64,000 nt of DNA. Source: Xestospongia bergquistia. Lineage: Eukaryota > Porifera > Demospongiae > Haplosclerida > Petrosiidae. Below the pieces are notes generated by a model. That model searched no databases. It was not told where the DNA came from and saw nothing but the letters and a program-made list of their open reading frames with translations. The DNA lies in assembly GCA_963965975.1 (NCBI GenBank), contig OZ014411.1, forward strand, positions 6,123,001-6,187,000. Reading direction: 5' to 3'. This document shows, in pieces, positions 37,270 to 49,280 of the stretch (the stretch's first letter is position 1; every line of letters starts with the position of its first letter). The position numbers and the translations under genes were made by a program.

Positions 37270-37315
37270 CACGTGATCAAAATCCCTAGGCCGTCCAGTA
37301 GCCATAGTATAAAAT
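37270..37315 (+). promoter_or_regulatory. Histone H1 promoter: E-box and TATA box
   Basis: CACGTG at 37270-37275 and TATAAAAT at 37308-37315, about 105 bases before the H1 start codon, implying a short leader beginning near 37,335-37,340. Confidence 0.65.
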
Positions 37316-37420
37316 AGAAACGCAATTGCTCAACAAGCTTATTATTCAGAAGCTGATCCGAGGTTCTTGAGGAGATCTTTTTCGTCTTTCTAGTTGTTTA
37401 CCCTGCAATCTACTGCTAAT

Positions 37421-37966
37421 ATGTCTACTACCCCAAAGAAAGTAACCAAGCCCAAGGCCGTCAAGAAGAAATCCGCTTCTGAACATCCCCCTTACAATGA
37501 AATGATCAAGGCTGCTGTTGTCGCTTTAGCTAGCAGATCTGGTTCAAGTCGTCAAGCTATTGCAAAGTACATCAAAGCTAACTACAAGGTTGGTGAGGGA
37601 ATGGAAACTCATTTGAAGATGGGATTGAAGCGTGCCGTGGAGAATAGGTCTCTGATGCATGTCAAGGGGACTGGTGCCTCTGGTTCTTTCAAATTAGTTA
37701 AAGTTGAAAAGAAACCCAAAAAGCCTGTCGCTCCCAAGAAACCCGCCGCCAAGAAGACAACTCCAAAGAAAGATACTCCCAAAAAGGCAGCTAAGAAAAC
37801 TCCTGCTCCCAAGAAACCAGCTAAAAAAGCTCCAGCCAAGAAAGAGGGTGTAAAGAAAACAACTACGAAGAAACCAGCTTCCAAAAAGCCTGCAGCAGCT
37901 AAGAAGGCAACAAAGCCAGCAGCAAAGAAGCCAGCCGCAAAGAAATCCACTCCAAAGAAGAAGTAA
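37421..37966 (+). CDS. Linker histone H1, 181 aa
   Basis: A single exon encodes a short Lys-rich N-terminus (1-21), a winged-helix globular domain (22-93: HPPYNEMIKAAV, SSRQAIAKYI, LKRAVENRSL, GTGASGSFKL), and a C-terminal tail built of KPAAKK/TPKKxxPKK-type repeats ending KSTPKKK. It binds nucleosomes and linker DNA in the nucleus. I start at MSTTPKK; an ATG nine codons upstream (37394) gives a non-histone extension and sits in the leader. The length and lack of introns fit replication-dependent H1 genes, as does the 3' stem-loop. GC content is higher than in neighbouring genes. The strong open frame on the opposite strand is a shadow. Confidence 0.96.
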   Translation: MSTTPKKVTKPKAVKKKSASEHPPYNEMIKAAVVALASRSGSSRQAIAKYIKANYKVGEGMETHLKMGLKRAVENRSLMHVKGTGASGSFKLVKVEKKPKKPVAPKKPAAKKTTPKKDTPKKAAKKTPAPKKPAKKAPAKKEGVKKTTTKKPASKKPAAAKKATKPAAKKPAAKKSTPKKK

Positions 37967-38011
37967 ACATCTGAACTTTCTTATTCACTGACTATTCTTT
38001 TTTTTCTAAAC

Positions 38012-38027
38012 GGCTTTTTTCAAAGCC
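38012..38027 (+). terminator. Histone mRNA 3' stem-loop
   Basis: GGCTTT TTTC AAAGCC forms a 6-bp stem with a 4-base loop, preceded by AAAC and followed by ACCA. This is the metazoan replication-dependent histone processing signal bound by SLBP, 45 bases after the H1 stop. A purine-rich AAAAGA follows at about 38,039, where the U7 site is expected. The transcript is therefore probably not polyadenylated. Confidence 0.88.
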
Positions 38028-38044
38028 ACCATTTTCTCAAAAGA

Positions 38045-38755
38045 TTTCATTTGGTTGTTATACATTTAATCTTGTATTATACCACTCATAGCCACCATGT
38101 TTAACATCGTCCTTATATTTTCCATTTTAGATGCTTTGCATCTTTTTATTCTCAAAAATGTAGTTACTAGTTTGTCTATTGTAAAAATTAATTTAGTTAC
38201 TAATTTTTGGGTGGAGCTCATTTGCAGTTTCGTGTGGACATGGTAATGTAAACAATCGAGTATTAAATATTTTTCAAAAAAATTACCTCAGAAATTTTCT
38301 AGGGGAGGGAAGCGAAACAAAGTGTGAGTGTTAATTATTGTTATTTAGTTCATAAGAGGTATAAAAGAACTTAAGCCTTTAGCAAGCAGAGTGGTTGAAT
38401 TTTGTTAGAAATAAGAGGTTTTTCTGCAGTTACCAAAGTCACAAAAGTATAGCATCATAGCAAGCAACCAGACTCTTGAAGTTTTTCAACTGTAATGTAA
38501 AAATGTAGTTAAACTGTGCCAATCAAAACACTACAAAAGTTCATCAGATTTATAACATGACCTGTCTTTAGCTACTTGACTCGAATGTATAAGTATGTAG
38601 ATGAAGATGGCCTAGCCATACATCAATTATATATAATCTGCATTCTCTACACATAATAATAACATTATTAAGTTTCATTTCTTCTGTCCAGAGAAATGTA
38701 TTGTGCATACAATATTATAAACGCAAACCGCCATAAACGATGATTTTTCTTGATA
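38045..38755. other. Intergenic region between H1 and WDFY3
   Basis: No exon, repeat array or RNA gene seen. Confidence 0.5.
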
Positions 38756-38761
38756 GAACAT

Positions 38762-38796
38762 CACGTGATCATTAGATCCTGCACGTGTGCTATAAA
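38762..38796 (+). promoter_or_regulatory. WDFY3 promoter: two E-boxes and TATA
   Basis: CACGTG at 38762-38767 and 38782-38787, and TATAAA at 38791-38796. A leader exon follows to a donor at 38865 (CTAG then GTGAGT), and an acceptor at 38941-38942 begins the second exon with the start codon at 38983. Confidence 0.55.
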
Positions 38797-38944
38797 TGTC
38801 TATCAAAAGGAGGTGGTCTGTACAACGAGTGTTTGTTTGAAAGGGCCTTACTGTTGTCTGCTAGGTGAGTTTCTAATCTCCCTAATGTTTTTTTTGCGTT
38901 CAAATACCTAAGGCTCACATTTTTTCATTCTGTTTCTAACAGCA

Positions 38945-38962
38945 ATGGCTACTATTTTTTAA
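38945..38962 (+). other. Short upstream ORF in the WDFY3 leader (MATIF, stop)
   Basis: ATG GCT ACT ATT TTT TAA begins three bases into the second leader exon and ends 20 bases before the main ATG. It would be met by ribosomes first and may lower translation of the main frame. Confidence 0.5.
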
Positions 38963-38982
38963 AACTTTACTTTAGTATAAAA

Positions 38983-41409
38983 ATGTCGGTGATGGATTTT
39001 TTATCTAATCTACGACGGGGCAGTCGTGCTGTTCCCCAAACTATTCACGAGTCTCGTCCTTCTGAACAAGACCTAGCTCTGCAAACTCTACGCAGAAAAT
39101 ATCGTGAATATCTTCAGTGTCAGGAGACCACAGATAAAGAAGCTAAATTGTTTCAACTGGTTCCTCTCTTTAACAAATGCTGTATTAAAATAGAAGAAAG
39201 CAAGTTAGTGGAAAAGTTTGGAGAAGTGTTTGATTTTGCAGAGAATGTTGCCTTCATATTCGTACGTCATGTAACTCAACTCGCTCAATCTAGTCCAGCG
39301 GCAGTGCTTGAATATTTTGAGACAGATGGTGAAAATCCAAGTGCTGGTATCAGCCTATTAAAAGGTCAGTACTGTTTACTATTACCATCAACATTAAAGC
39401 AGGGTTTATGTATGAAGTGTCATATTAAGGCTAATTATTGTACATAGTCTATTTGTCACAAATGGCTTATCAATAGTAATTTTAGAAGTTTTGTTGTGAC
39501 CATAATTTCATAAACCATGTTAGCCTTAATTTGTCATAAGATATGTCTCGGTGACTCTCCTTTATTTAAGACAGCAAAGTAGCTGTTGTTGTTTAGTGGA
39601 CTAGCTGTGTGTAATGATAACACATCAAGAATGTACTATATAAATGATTATCAAAGTTTTTTCATGTTAAACTAACTTTGGACTTCACTATATCAAGCTA
39701 GTAGACTGTATTGTAGTAGTACTTCAGTACTCTCAAAATAGAAATATCAAAGCAGTTGCTTATGACTTGTTTTTTGAAGATTGATTCCTCTGAATACACT
39801 ATACTGTATAATGGTTTTGTGTGGGCCATTGTTTTGAGATAATCCAAAAACAGCATGAACATCTGGTTTTGTAATGGAATTTAAATTGAGTTCACTTTCT
39901 TTGTATTCTAATTATCTTAACAAAAAAGGTAATATGCCTTCCTTAATAAGTGATTACATCTTTTATTGTAATGTCAGTTTTGCACTATCACAAGTTACTA
40001 CTTTGTGTTATGATGGCAGTGGGTGTCACCATTGTGCTTAACTAATAAACATCAAGTGCTAGTCCTAATTAGGAATAGTTTGTTAAGGCTGCTGCATACA
40101 CAAACACACACACGTGGATAATCAGATGATATATACAATTCTATACAACACATACATGAGTGCATGCTTATATAATTATTATGAATATATCCAGATTATT
40201 ATCAGATAAATGGCTTATTGCTCATCAACATAGCACACAATCAAATTGCACTTAATTATCTTTACTTACTGATTTCTTTTTTCTATCTAGCTATTGCTAT
40301 ATTAGCCAGAGGTCCTGATACCTTAGTAAATGCGATGATGAGTTCTAATCTTAGCTCTATACTAGTTCGTTGTCTCCACATCTTTCTTGACTTACCACCT
40401 CCTGTGAGTTATTAACTTATATTTATACCTCATTAACTAGCTAAGTGGATTTGGGAGTATACTAAACCATCAGCTGATTATGTTGAAACCTTTACTAAGA
40501 AGTTGAAAGTTGTCTATATGGCAGATGTATGCATCTATGGTGACCACACCTACCATTTCTATCTATATTTTTCTTATACTTTGTTGAATATAAACTAAAT
40601 GTGTACAGTTAATGGTTGAATAATTGTACTAATAACAGGAGAGAGATGGTAAGCTAATCCCAAGTTCTGAACGAGTTAGTCTGGGAAAACTATTTCTTTG
40701 ATGAAAAGTTTTGTATAACCTTTCAAGCTGTTCATTATGTACTTGCTTTACTACTTCCCTGTACTCAATGTAGTACAACTTGGCCCCATTCTGTACTTAG
40801 GGCTTGTTCTTTCCAGTCAGTCATGCTAACTATTAGTCTTATGTCAACAAATAGTTGAAAGATAAACACAATATAGAAAGCTACTTTTTTTCTAGACACA
40901 ACATTTTTAAAACTTCCATGTCATGAAAGTATCTTCATTAATAGTACCATGCTAGACTGATATAATAAGACTATAAGACTAATTAGAATAATAATACTTC
41001 ATTTTTATTGTATTTCATTGTTAATGGTTAAGAACAATGTCAATTAGTGTGCTTTGAGCATTTACAAGTCAATACACAATACAACAAATAAGTTAATTCA
41101 ATCTGTTTTCAAATTTGGTGCTAACAAAACTTTAGCATTTCAAGAACACTCCTAACATTGTTACAGCTTCATCTTTAAAAATAGCAAAATGGTAGTCACT
41201 TACTGCGACATCACAAAAATAAAAGATTATTTTAAAGTTGTAATCTTGTTTAATATGAACATGTGATTATAAATGTCTTCACTGTTGTCTAGGCTAGTCC
41301 ATTATATGATGACAGTCCTGTTGCTAGTGATAGTGGTACTGGTAACAAAAACACTTTATCACAGCAGAGATCTAACTTACAGAAACTATTTATTAGAGTT
41401 GTCAACAGG

Positions 41410-41452
<43 letters not shown>

Positions 41453-44400
41453 TTATATATATATATATATTATGACTATACAGCTGTAGAAATAGGATGG
41501 GAAAGTTTGTAGCTTGTGCTAGTTATAAAGTCATGGATATATATCCCATTTTAACCTACTACTATCAAATCTTATTATATCAGGTTATTGCGTCACAATC
41601 AAGCTGTTGAAGATTTGTTAAAATTTGAAGACTTAACTCTGTTATTTGCTGCTATATCTTTTCCTTGTTCATCACATAACAAGATATGGAGAAAAGCATC
41701 GGCTGAAGCTCTGATGACTGTCTGTAAACACAACTTAACAGGTAAGTTAATAGCCCCCTCTCTTGTTATGTTGTAGTTGAGTCATCTTTGTTGAATGAAG
41801 TAATAATTGTTTTAAATAATAACACAAAATATATACCAGAATTATATAACAATTAGTCAATTACATAACTCTATTGATTTTATACAATATCTCTTTTTTA
41901 TATTAGATGATGTCATTACTTTTATTCACAAAAAAGGTTGTATTGGATTCTGTATTCGTAACATTAATAGCTTTGCTAAGAAGCATCCTCCACTGGATAT
42001 TACAGAGATATTAGTTGCTCTCACCTGTTGTCTAAAGGTACCCCTCCTTAGCAAACACAAGAACATATATAGTTATTTTTAAATGATATCAAGGTCAATG
42101 TTAGAGACATATGTTTGTGATGATGGCATTCATGTTGTGTTCATTTTCCATAGTTTCACACTATTATCTTATTCTCTAAAGTAATTAACCTGGACCTTTT
42201 ATGTAAACTAAGAACATTAGCTTTGTTTTCATATATGGAGTCATGTCCTTTGTACAATAGATGAATGTACTTCTAATGTATTTTAGGACTCCTCTGAGTA
42301 CTCACAAAGTCTTATTACCGACTTCTCTGCTGGAGGTGGTTATCAGTTTTTGTTTGAGTTTCTGCTATTATTAGATAGCAATGGAGAACAAGATGCTAAA
42401 GATGCTCAACGTCATGTTGTGTTATTGACATGTGACCTTGTATCTTGTGGTCATGCTTCGTTAGAAGTTGTACCTCTAGACCCTGGTCCCTTTAATCCTG
42501 GATTTAAAATACCTGAGCCACTATATGGAGGTAAAAAGTATATATAATGTATACACTGCTGTTTTAATTCCACCTCCCTCCCCTCTCTCTCTCTGTCTTT
42601 CTCCAGCAACAACAGTCAAAAACAAAGATGCATTTTTAGTTCTCCAAAATGCTTTCTTGCATTCACAAACTAGTCATCTAGGTAAAGCTGTTATCGATGC
42701 TATCATCAACGTTTATAAATGTGACTCTGCTAACTTCTTCATGCTGGAACCACTTCATACTTTGTCTACGTTTCTGGAAGCTTTACATGATAAAAATGAA
42801 GATGTACAAGTAAACTAAATGGACACATCTTAGTTATACTTGTGCCAAGTTGCCAACATTGTTTCTTATATAAATTGTATAGTTTATATCAAATGACCAT
42901 TAGACTAACAAGAACCTGTTTATATGTAGACAATGTATTAGAACTATATGTCTAGTGCAGTAGTGCTAACAATCCAAGCCAGTAGAGAAATGGTGTTCCT
43001 ATTAATGTAATATTGTTCATAGTATGTATATTTTATGTCAGTGTAACTTATTTACCTTCCATTCTATAGAAAGCTGTTTTCCAGTTGTTGGAATTTGTCA
43101 TTATTGAATTAAACTATGTACCAACTGATGCACTCACCAGTGTAGGACTACTACTGGAGAAATCAGAGTAAGTGATGTGATTGCTATAGAAGAAGGTTAG
43201 AACAGATGACATTGCATGCATAGTGTCTGAAGGAGTAGCAATGACAATTTATAGGGCAATCAAATAAGCTGTGTGTCAACAAGTTATTAAAAGTATATGC
43301 TCTGTGTATAAAGTAATGATTTGTTATTAGTATGGTATCTAGTAGAGTTCCACTTCCTAGTATTAAGTCCTAATTTGCACAGATATGGTCAATATTATTA
43401 TTACTGTGCTATTGTAATTGCCTACAGATGTCATTCATGGATATGTGTTCACTTCAAACACATACAGTTTATGTGTTTGAAGTTATATATATATCTACTA
43501 CAAATACATGTACTATACACACACACACATATAGTATATATTATGCATTGTATGCACTATGTAGCTCCTTACTGTTCTACATTACTGTAGGTATCCACGT
43601 ACTCAATGTCTAGCTCTGAACTATATTGTCAAATTTATCAGTCATAAAGCATCATTTAAAGACATTTATAGAGAGGCTGGTATACTTACATTGTTGAACA
43701 ATGCACTCAAAATGTTCACAGAAGAAATTAAGAATGAACTGGCCAACGAAATGGATACTGTATTAAATACAGGTATGTGTGACTGATAGATATACATTTT
43801 GTTATTATAAGTAATTATAAGATATATGTTTATTGAAATTAAGATATCGCTCAGAAATCATAAATTTGTTGTTTTTCTTTGTACAAAATTTCGATTTTTA
43901 GATATTGTTGATAAAATATTTAATGTTTATTTGTCACTGTGCTACAATAGACAATCAACATAAGATAATTTTAACTTCAATGTCATTGAAGTGCATACAG
44001 TTTGAGTCTAACTGTACAATAAGACCAGAGATTTTAAATGACTAGATTAGTATCAAAGAGTGACAAAGATTTTGTTGCATTTTGTTGCAATCTGTCACTG
44101 ACAAGATTGTCAGTCATTGATCAAAGACTTTGTTTCATTCCACTGCATTCTGCCACTGAATTTAACAAGATTGTCAGTCATTGATGCGAGTAATATATAA
44201 CTAAGAACAGTTGTATATTAAAATTTAGTCTTTATCTTCTTTTTTAGGTACATTGGCTTCCAGTGAACTTGGTCCACTCAATTCTCCTTCTCTACCTCTT
44301 GCTACACCAGAGAGTCAAACCGAGGAGTGTGTCTACCTTATCATGGAATGTCTACGAGCAACTATTGAAAGTATGACCAATTGACCATAACTGCTATCTT

Positions 44401-47400
44401 TAAACATTTGTGTTGTGTCCTTTACTTTATTATTAAATAATTTATATGATGGGACTGTTCCCCCTCTAATTATTATCTATATCATATTCATCTTTATTCA
44501 GATAATGACATTAATGGTCGTGCATTTCGTGAAGCTGGTGGTAGTATTTGTGTTATGGAAATGATCCAGATACAACGATATCGTCGTATGGCTCTAAGAC
44601 TAATGACACAATTAATACTACTAGAAGGTAATTATGGTCTTGATGGATAGATTAATAGATTGATTGATTGATAAGCTAATTGATAGACAGACAGATTGAC
44701 AAGGTGGATAGATTGAAGGTGGACTTGTATAATGTCTCTCTTATTCTTTAGAAGGATATGTTCATATGGGTAAATTGTTAGATATGCTCAATACTGCCAA
44801 ACAAACTGCTGTCGCTCTTAGAATTGACATTTTACAAACTATTCTTGGTGTGTTTCAACTTGACTCTAGCTGTAAAGCTCTCTTTCGTGATGGGTGTGGT
44901 TTCCATTATCTCATTTCTGTATTGACTTCCCTATATGGAAGTTTAGGTCCACTTAGAGGATATCCTTGGGATAACGGTTAGTAAATGTTTATAGATACAA
45001 ATTCACATTTCTAGCATCCATAGTAATGTTCTCTTATATCATTAACAGTTCAGATTATATATGGTTTGACTTCTATTTGATACAATTGGTTTGTTCATAC
45101 TGAAAGTAACCTGTCTATTTGATGGGGTAGAATTGTGACACTACATATATGTACATGTAGTGATTAGTGCAAAGAAGTGTCTTAAATCAACCCTATTGAC
45201 TAATGTACATTGTTTTTTCATGTTAATTTATTGTAGAGTACACTGTTATAGTACTGGTATTCTGTTGTTTTTCTATTGTAGTTGCTAAGGCTGATATTCT
45301 TCATCTGGTTCAATTAGTGTTCACAGTATTGACTGTAGCTATGCAGGATGACCCAGCCAATAGACTGTTCTTTGAGACTAATGTAAGTTGAATGTGTCAA
45401 CACAGTGCATGTACTTGTTTACTACTGGTAACTGCCCCCCATTCATGTACATGTATAACTGTCCTTATACATGTATATGTACATGTAATGTATATTTTAC
45501 ATGTAATTACATGTACATGTAATGTAATGTACATGTGCTATACAATTTACATGTAATATACATTGTAAGTGTTGCCACAACTATGTACATGTCACATTGT
45601 TCTGTTTTTTACTAATTTAGATAAGGTTTGAAAGTTTCTCTGTTCCACTTAAATTGTTGGGTTGTTTCGCTAAAGATGTGGAAGAGTTCCTACCAGCTAC
45701 CACATGCCTTGGTGTACTCCAGGATATACAATCTATTGAGTCAGAATTTCAACCTCTCTGTCATCCTAGTGTTGAACTGTCACGTGATTCTTTCATATAT
45801 TGTGCAGCTGAATTATTTCGTTATCTTCGTGACATGGCTTTAGGGATACCACTTAGCCAATCAAAACCACTCCTGAAGCCTGCCAAATCAGCCTCTCCTG
45901 TAACAAACACCGTCATCTCTTCAGCCACGCCCATTTTAAGTGGTCATCAACATCATTTAGATGGACAACCTAAGAAGTTTTTTTCTGGATATTTAGTCCA
46001 TCCTGGTGCTATATTGTGTATGATGGATCTGTTACCAGCTGTAGACTATGATAAAGTGGTTGGTCAAGGTGTTATTGAAGCTCCGTCTAGTGACACACCC
46101 TCTACGATGAGGAAGAAACTCGAATCTGATTTTCCTCGTGTTGTTGCAACAATGATTGATATTGATAGTGAAGATCATGCTGATGCCGATACAGAGGAAA
46201 TCAATACAGAGATTGGAAGACAAGTGAGATCGTGTACATCTGGTACTATAGGTACATGTATATGTATATTAGAGATCAGAACAGTTGTCTGTTATAATCT
46301 ATCACCTGACTCAAGATGTCTAACTGACTCCCTTATAACTAATATACTAAATTGTTAGTACAGGACATGAATAATCAGTAGATACGTCTACTGATATATA
46401 GTAATCCAGGTCCCATAATGACTCTATAGAGTGTTAACAATGAGACTTATTGTTATCTTTTATTGTATATCTAGTGGTGTCTCTATCTTCAAGATTGCGT
46501 TGTTAGAGAGATATACAACATTGCTGGTCCAGAAAGAAACCAACAGGCAATGTGTCAGGTAACACGTGTACATATATAACATGTGCATAGGCTTGACAAG
46601 ATCATGTTCATACTCCTGTAGCTTTGAAATACATGTCTGTTGAACTTGATAAGCGGTTGCCTAGCAACCAATAATAATATTCATGATAGCTATGAATAAT
46701 TATATAATTAAATTGTTTATCTGCGTTAAACAATTTATAAGATTTACTCTTTTCATTTATTATATGTAGGTTGGGTTACCAGGCAGATTATTATTACGTT
46801 GTAGATGTGCCCTATCTGATGAGTCACACCCACTTCATCAAGCACTAGAGAGAACCTTTGAAAAATTATCATATCAAGCACTAACTCCTGCCGACTTCAG
46901 GTAATATATTACATTCAACATAACTATGCATGTAAGGCTAACAGCTAACATTGTATATTTTAGTTACTGACTTACTTATATTATCATATTTTATATAGGA
47001 ATTTTCTGCGGTTAGGTGATCCATTATGTAGTGCTATCAATGATGTTGATAAAGACAGGCTTAATCATATTGCTAGACGTATCAGAGATCAGAAACAACT
47101 TGAGTTAGATCAGAAAGAAGATGAAGTTGAAACTGAGGATGTTGGACTAGGAGAGACATCAGTTGCTATAGAAACAGATGAAATGAGTGAAACTCTTAAA
47201 TCAACTGATCAGAACAAATCATCAATTCTAAAAAGCATTCAATCTGGTCAACCTCTAACATTAGCTCGTATACAAAGTTTGGTCTCCATGACAACACCAC
47301 GTGATGGGATGCTATATGGTGGCACTACGTTAGGGTCCAGTCCTCCATTTATTGAGTTTGACATGAGCTTAGATGGATTTGGTTGTCTATTTCTACCAAG

Positions 47401-49223
47401 TGTATTCCCACAGGTAATATAAAGAAATTACATGTAATATGTGTTAATAGTATGTGTGTGGATAGAGGGTGTGAAATTGTTACTAGTATTAACACTTATA
47501 ATCCCCATGGGTTAATTAACCCTGCCTATGTTTTAAGTTGTGAAATTGGACACCTGCAATTTTTTGCTATTTTGGTGACATTCAAATCTCACACTCATTC
47601 TCACTCTCTCTCTCTCTCTCTCTCATGCACATTCATAGACTGTATCTCAGACTACTCAGTCAAACACAACGTCAGTTTCCACTACAGGATTTGGTGTAGC
47701 CGGTGACCGTCAATTTCCACCTAATAATGGAATGACCTACTCAACATGGTTTTCAATGTGTAACATACAACCTAGTGAACACCATCCTATTAATCTACTT
47801 ACACTATCACAATGTTTTCTAACAACAGAAAAAACATTAGCTAGTTATCCTCTGTTAAGGATATATCTTATACCTGCCGAGAACAGTTTATATGTCTCCA
47901 CTCAAATGCCACGAGAAAAGAGAGATCCAACAATTGAAGACTATATCCATAAAGATGACAGGTTAGTATAAGTAAATTTGCTACAATGTATGTGTGTTCT
48001 CTTTGTGTCTGCTTATATAGAACACACATTAGTGACAGTATTGTACTTACTACAACTGTTAGTTGTTAATTGTTGTTTTCTTTGTACAGGAAAGAAAAGA
48101 GTCTCGAAGTGAGTTTTGAATGTCCTCAGTTGTGTCAGTCATCACAAGGGGTGTGGCATCATGTTGTTATTGTCATACAAGCTAAAGGATTACGTGGGAA
48201 ATCTAAGGCTACATTGTTCCTTGATGGGAAACCAATGGGTTTACCACAAAAAGTAAGAAAAAATATAACCGACTTGATTGCAAAGTGTTAAATATTGTAC
48301 AAATATGTTGAGGCATTATTTTATATATTGTGTTTGATTATCTCCTTTTTTCCTGATTAACATGGTGCCTGCCTTGTAGCTAGAATGATGCTACACTATA
48401 AAGATACCTGTCTTGTATTTATACATATTCCCAGTAATAGTAACAAGGTTGTTTATTCCTCTACTGTTATTATTGTACAAGTAGAAATGTTTTGTAATTT
48501 TGTTATTATGTATATCATATATGATGTAATTGAATTTTTACTCCCTTTAGTTACCTTACCTCCATCCTTTACCACTGGCAGTCTCTACCCAGTTCCTGCC
48601 CTTTCCATCTGAAGCCTCACCATATCTAATTAATGCTCACATTGGTACTCATGTTGATAATCGATACATTAGTCCTCTTGTCTATCGTCTTGGCCCGTCT
48701 TACTTATTTGATGAGTCACTCCCACATCTTTCTGTTCATCGCATCTTTCTATTAGGTCCATTGTACGTAGGATCATTTCAAAACCCAACTCAGGGTAGTA
48801 TGGTAAGTCATACTATATAGTATTAATTACCTATTGTATTATTATCAAAGTTACCACTATTGTTTTTATTCTCGTTGTTTATCTTTGTAGTCATCCAGTG
48901 CATATACTGAATCATTGGGTCAACTTGTATCTGAAGAGAGGATAGTGTTTGGCTTAGTGGCTGATCGTCCATCTAATTATAGTTTAAATGATCTAGTGGA
49001 AACTTATCAATACAGTTATTATGATATTGCTACCATTGCTAGAGAGGTATGGAAAGGATATATGTGTATTTGTATTATGATAATATTTTAATTTACTATA
49101 CCTGTTAATAAACTAAACAGAAAATATTGACCTGTTTGTAACAATTTGCCAATAACTGAAGTATTTTGGTAGGAACAGAGACCTTGTGTATGAATGTAGT
49201 ATCATTTTTACACACTGTATTAT

Positions 49224-49280
<57 letters not shown>

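Noticed and set aside
37609-37950. Minus-strand open frame rich in Phe/Ala/Gly
   Set aside because: Shadow of the Lys/Ala/Pro-rich histone H1 tail.
40639-40660. Possible WDFY3 microexon (GAGAGAGATG between AG and GTAAGC)
   Set aside because: The frame joins perfectly from 40403 to 41293 without it.
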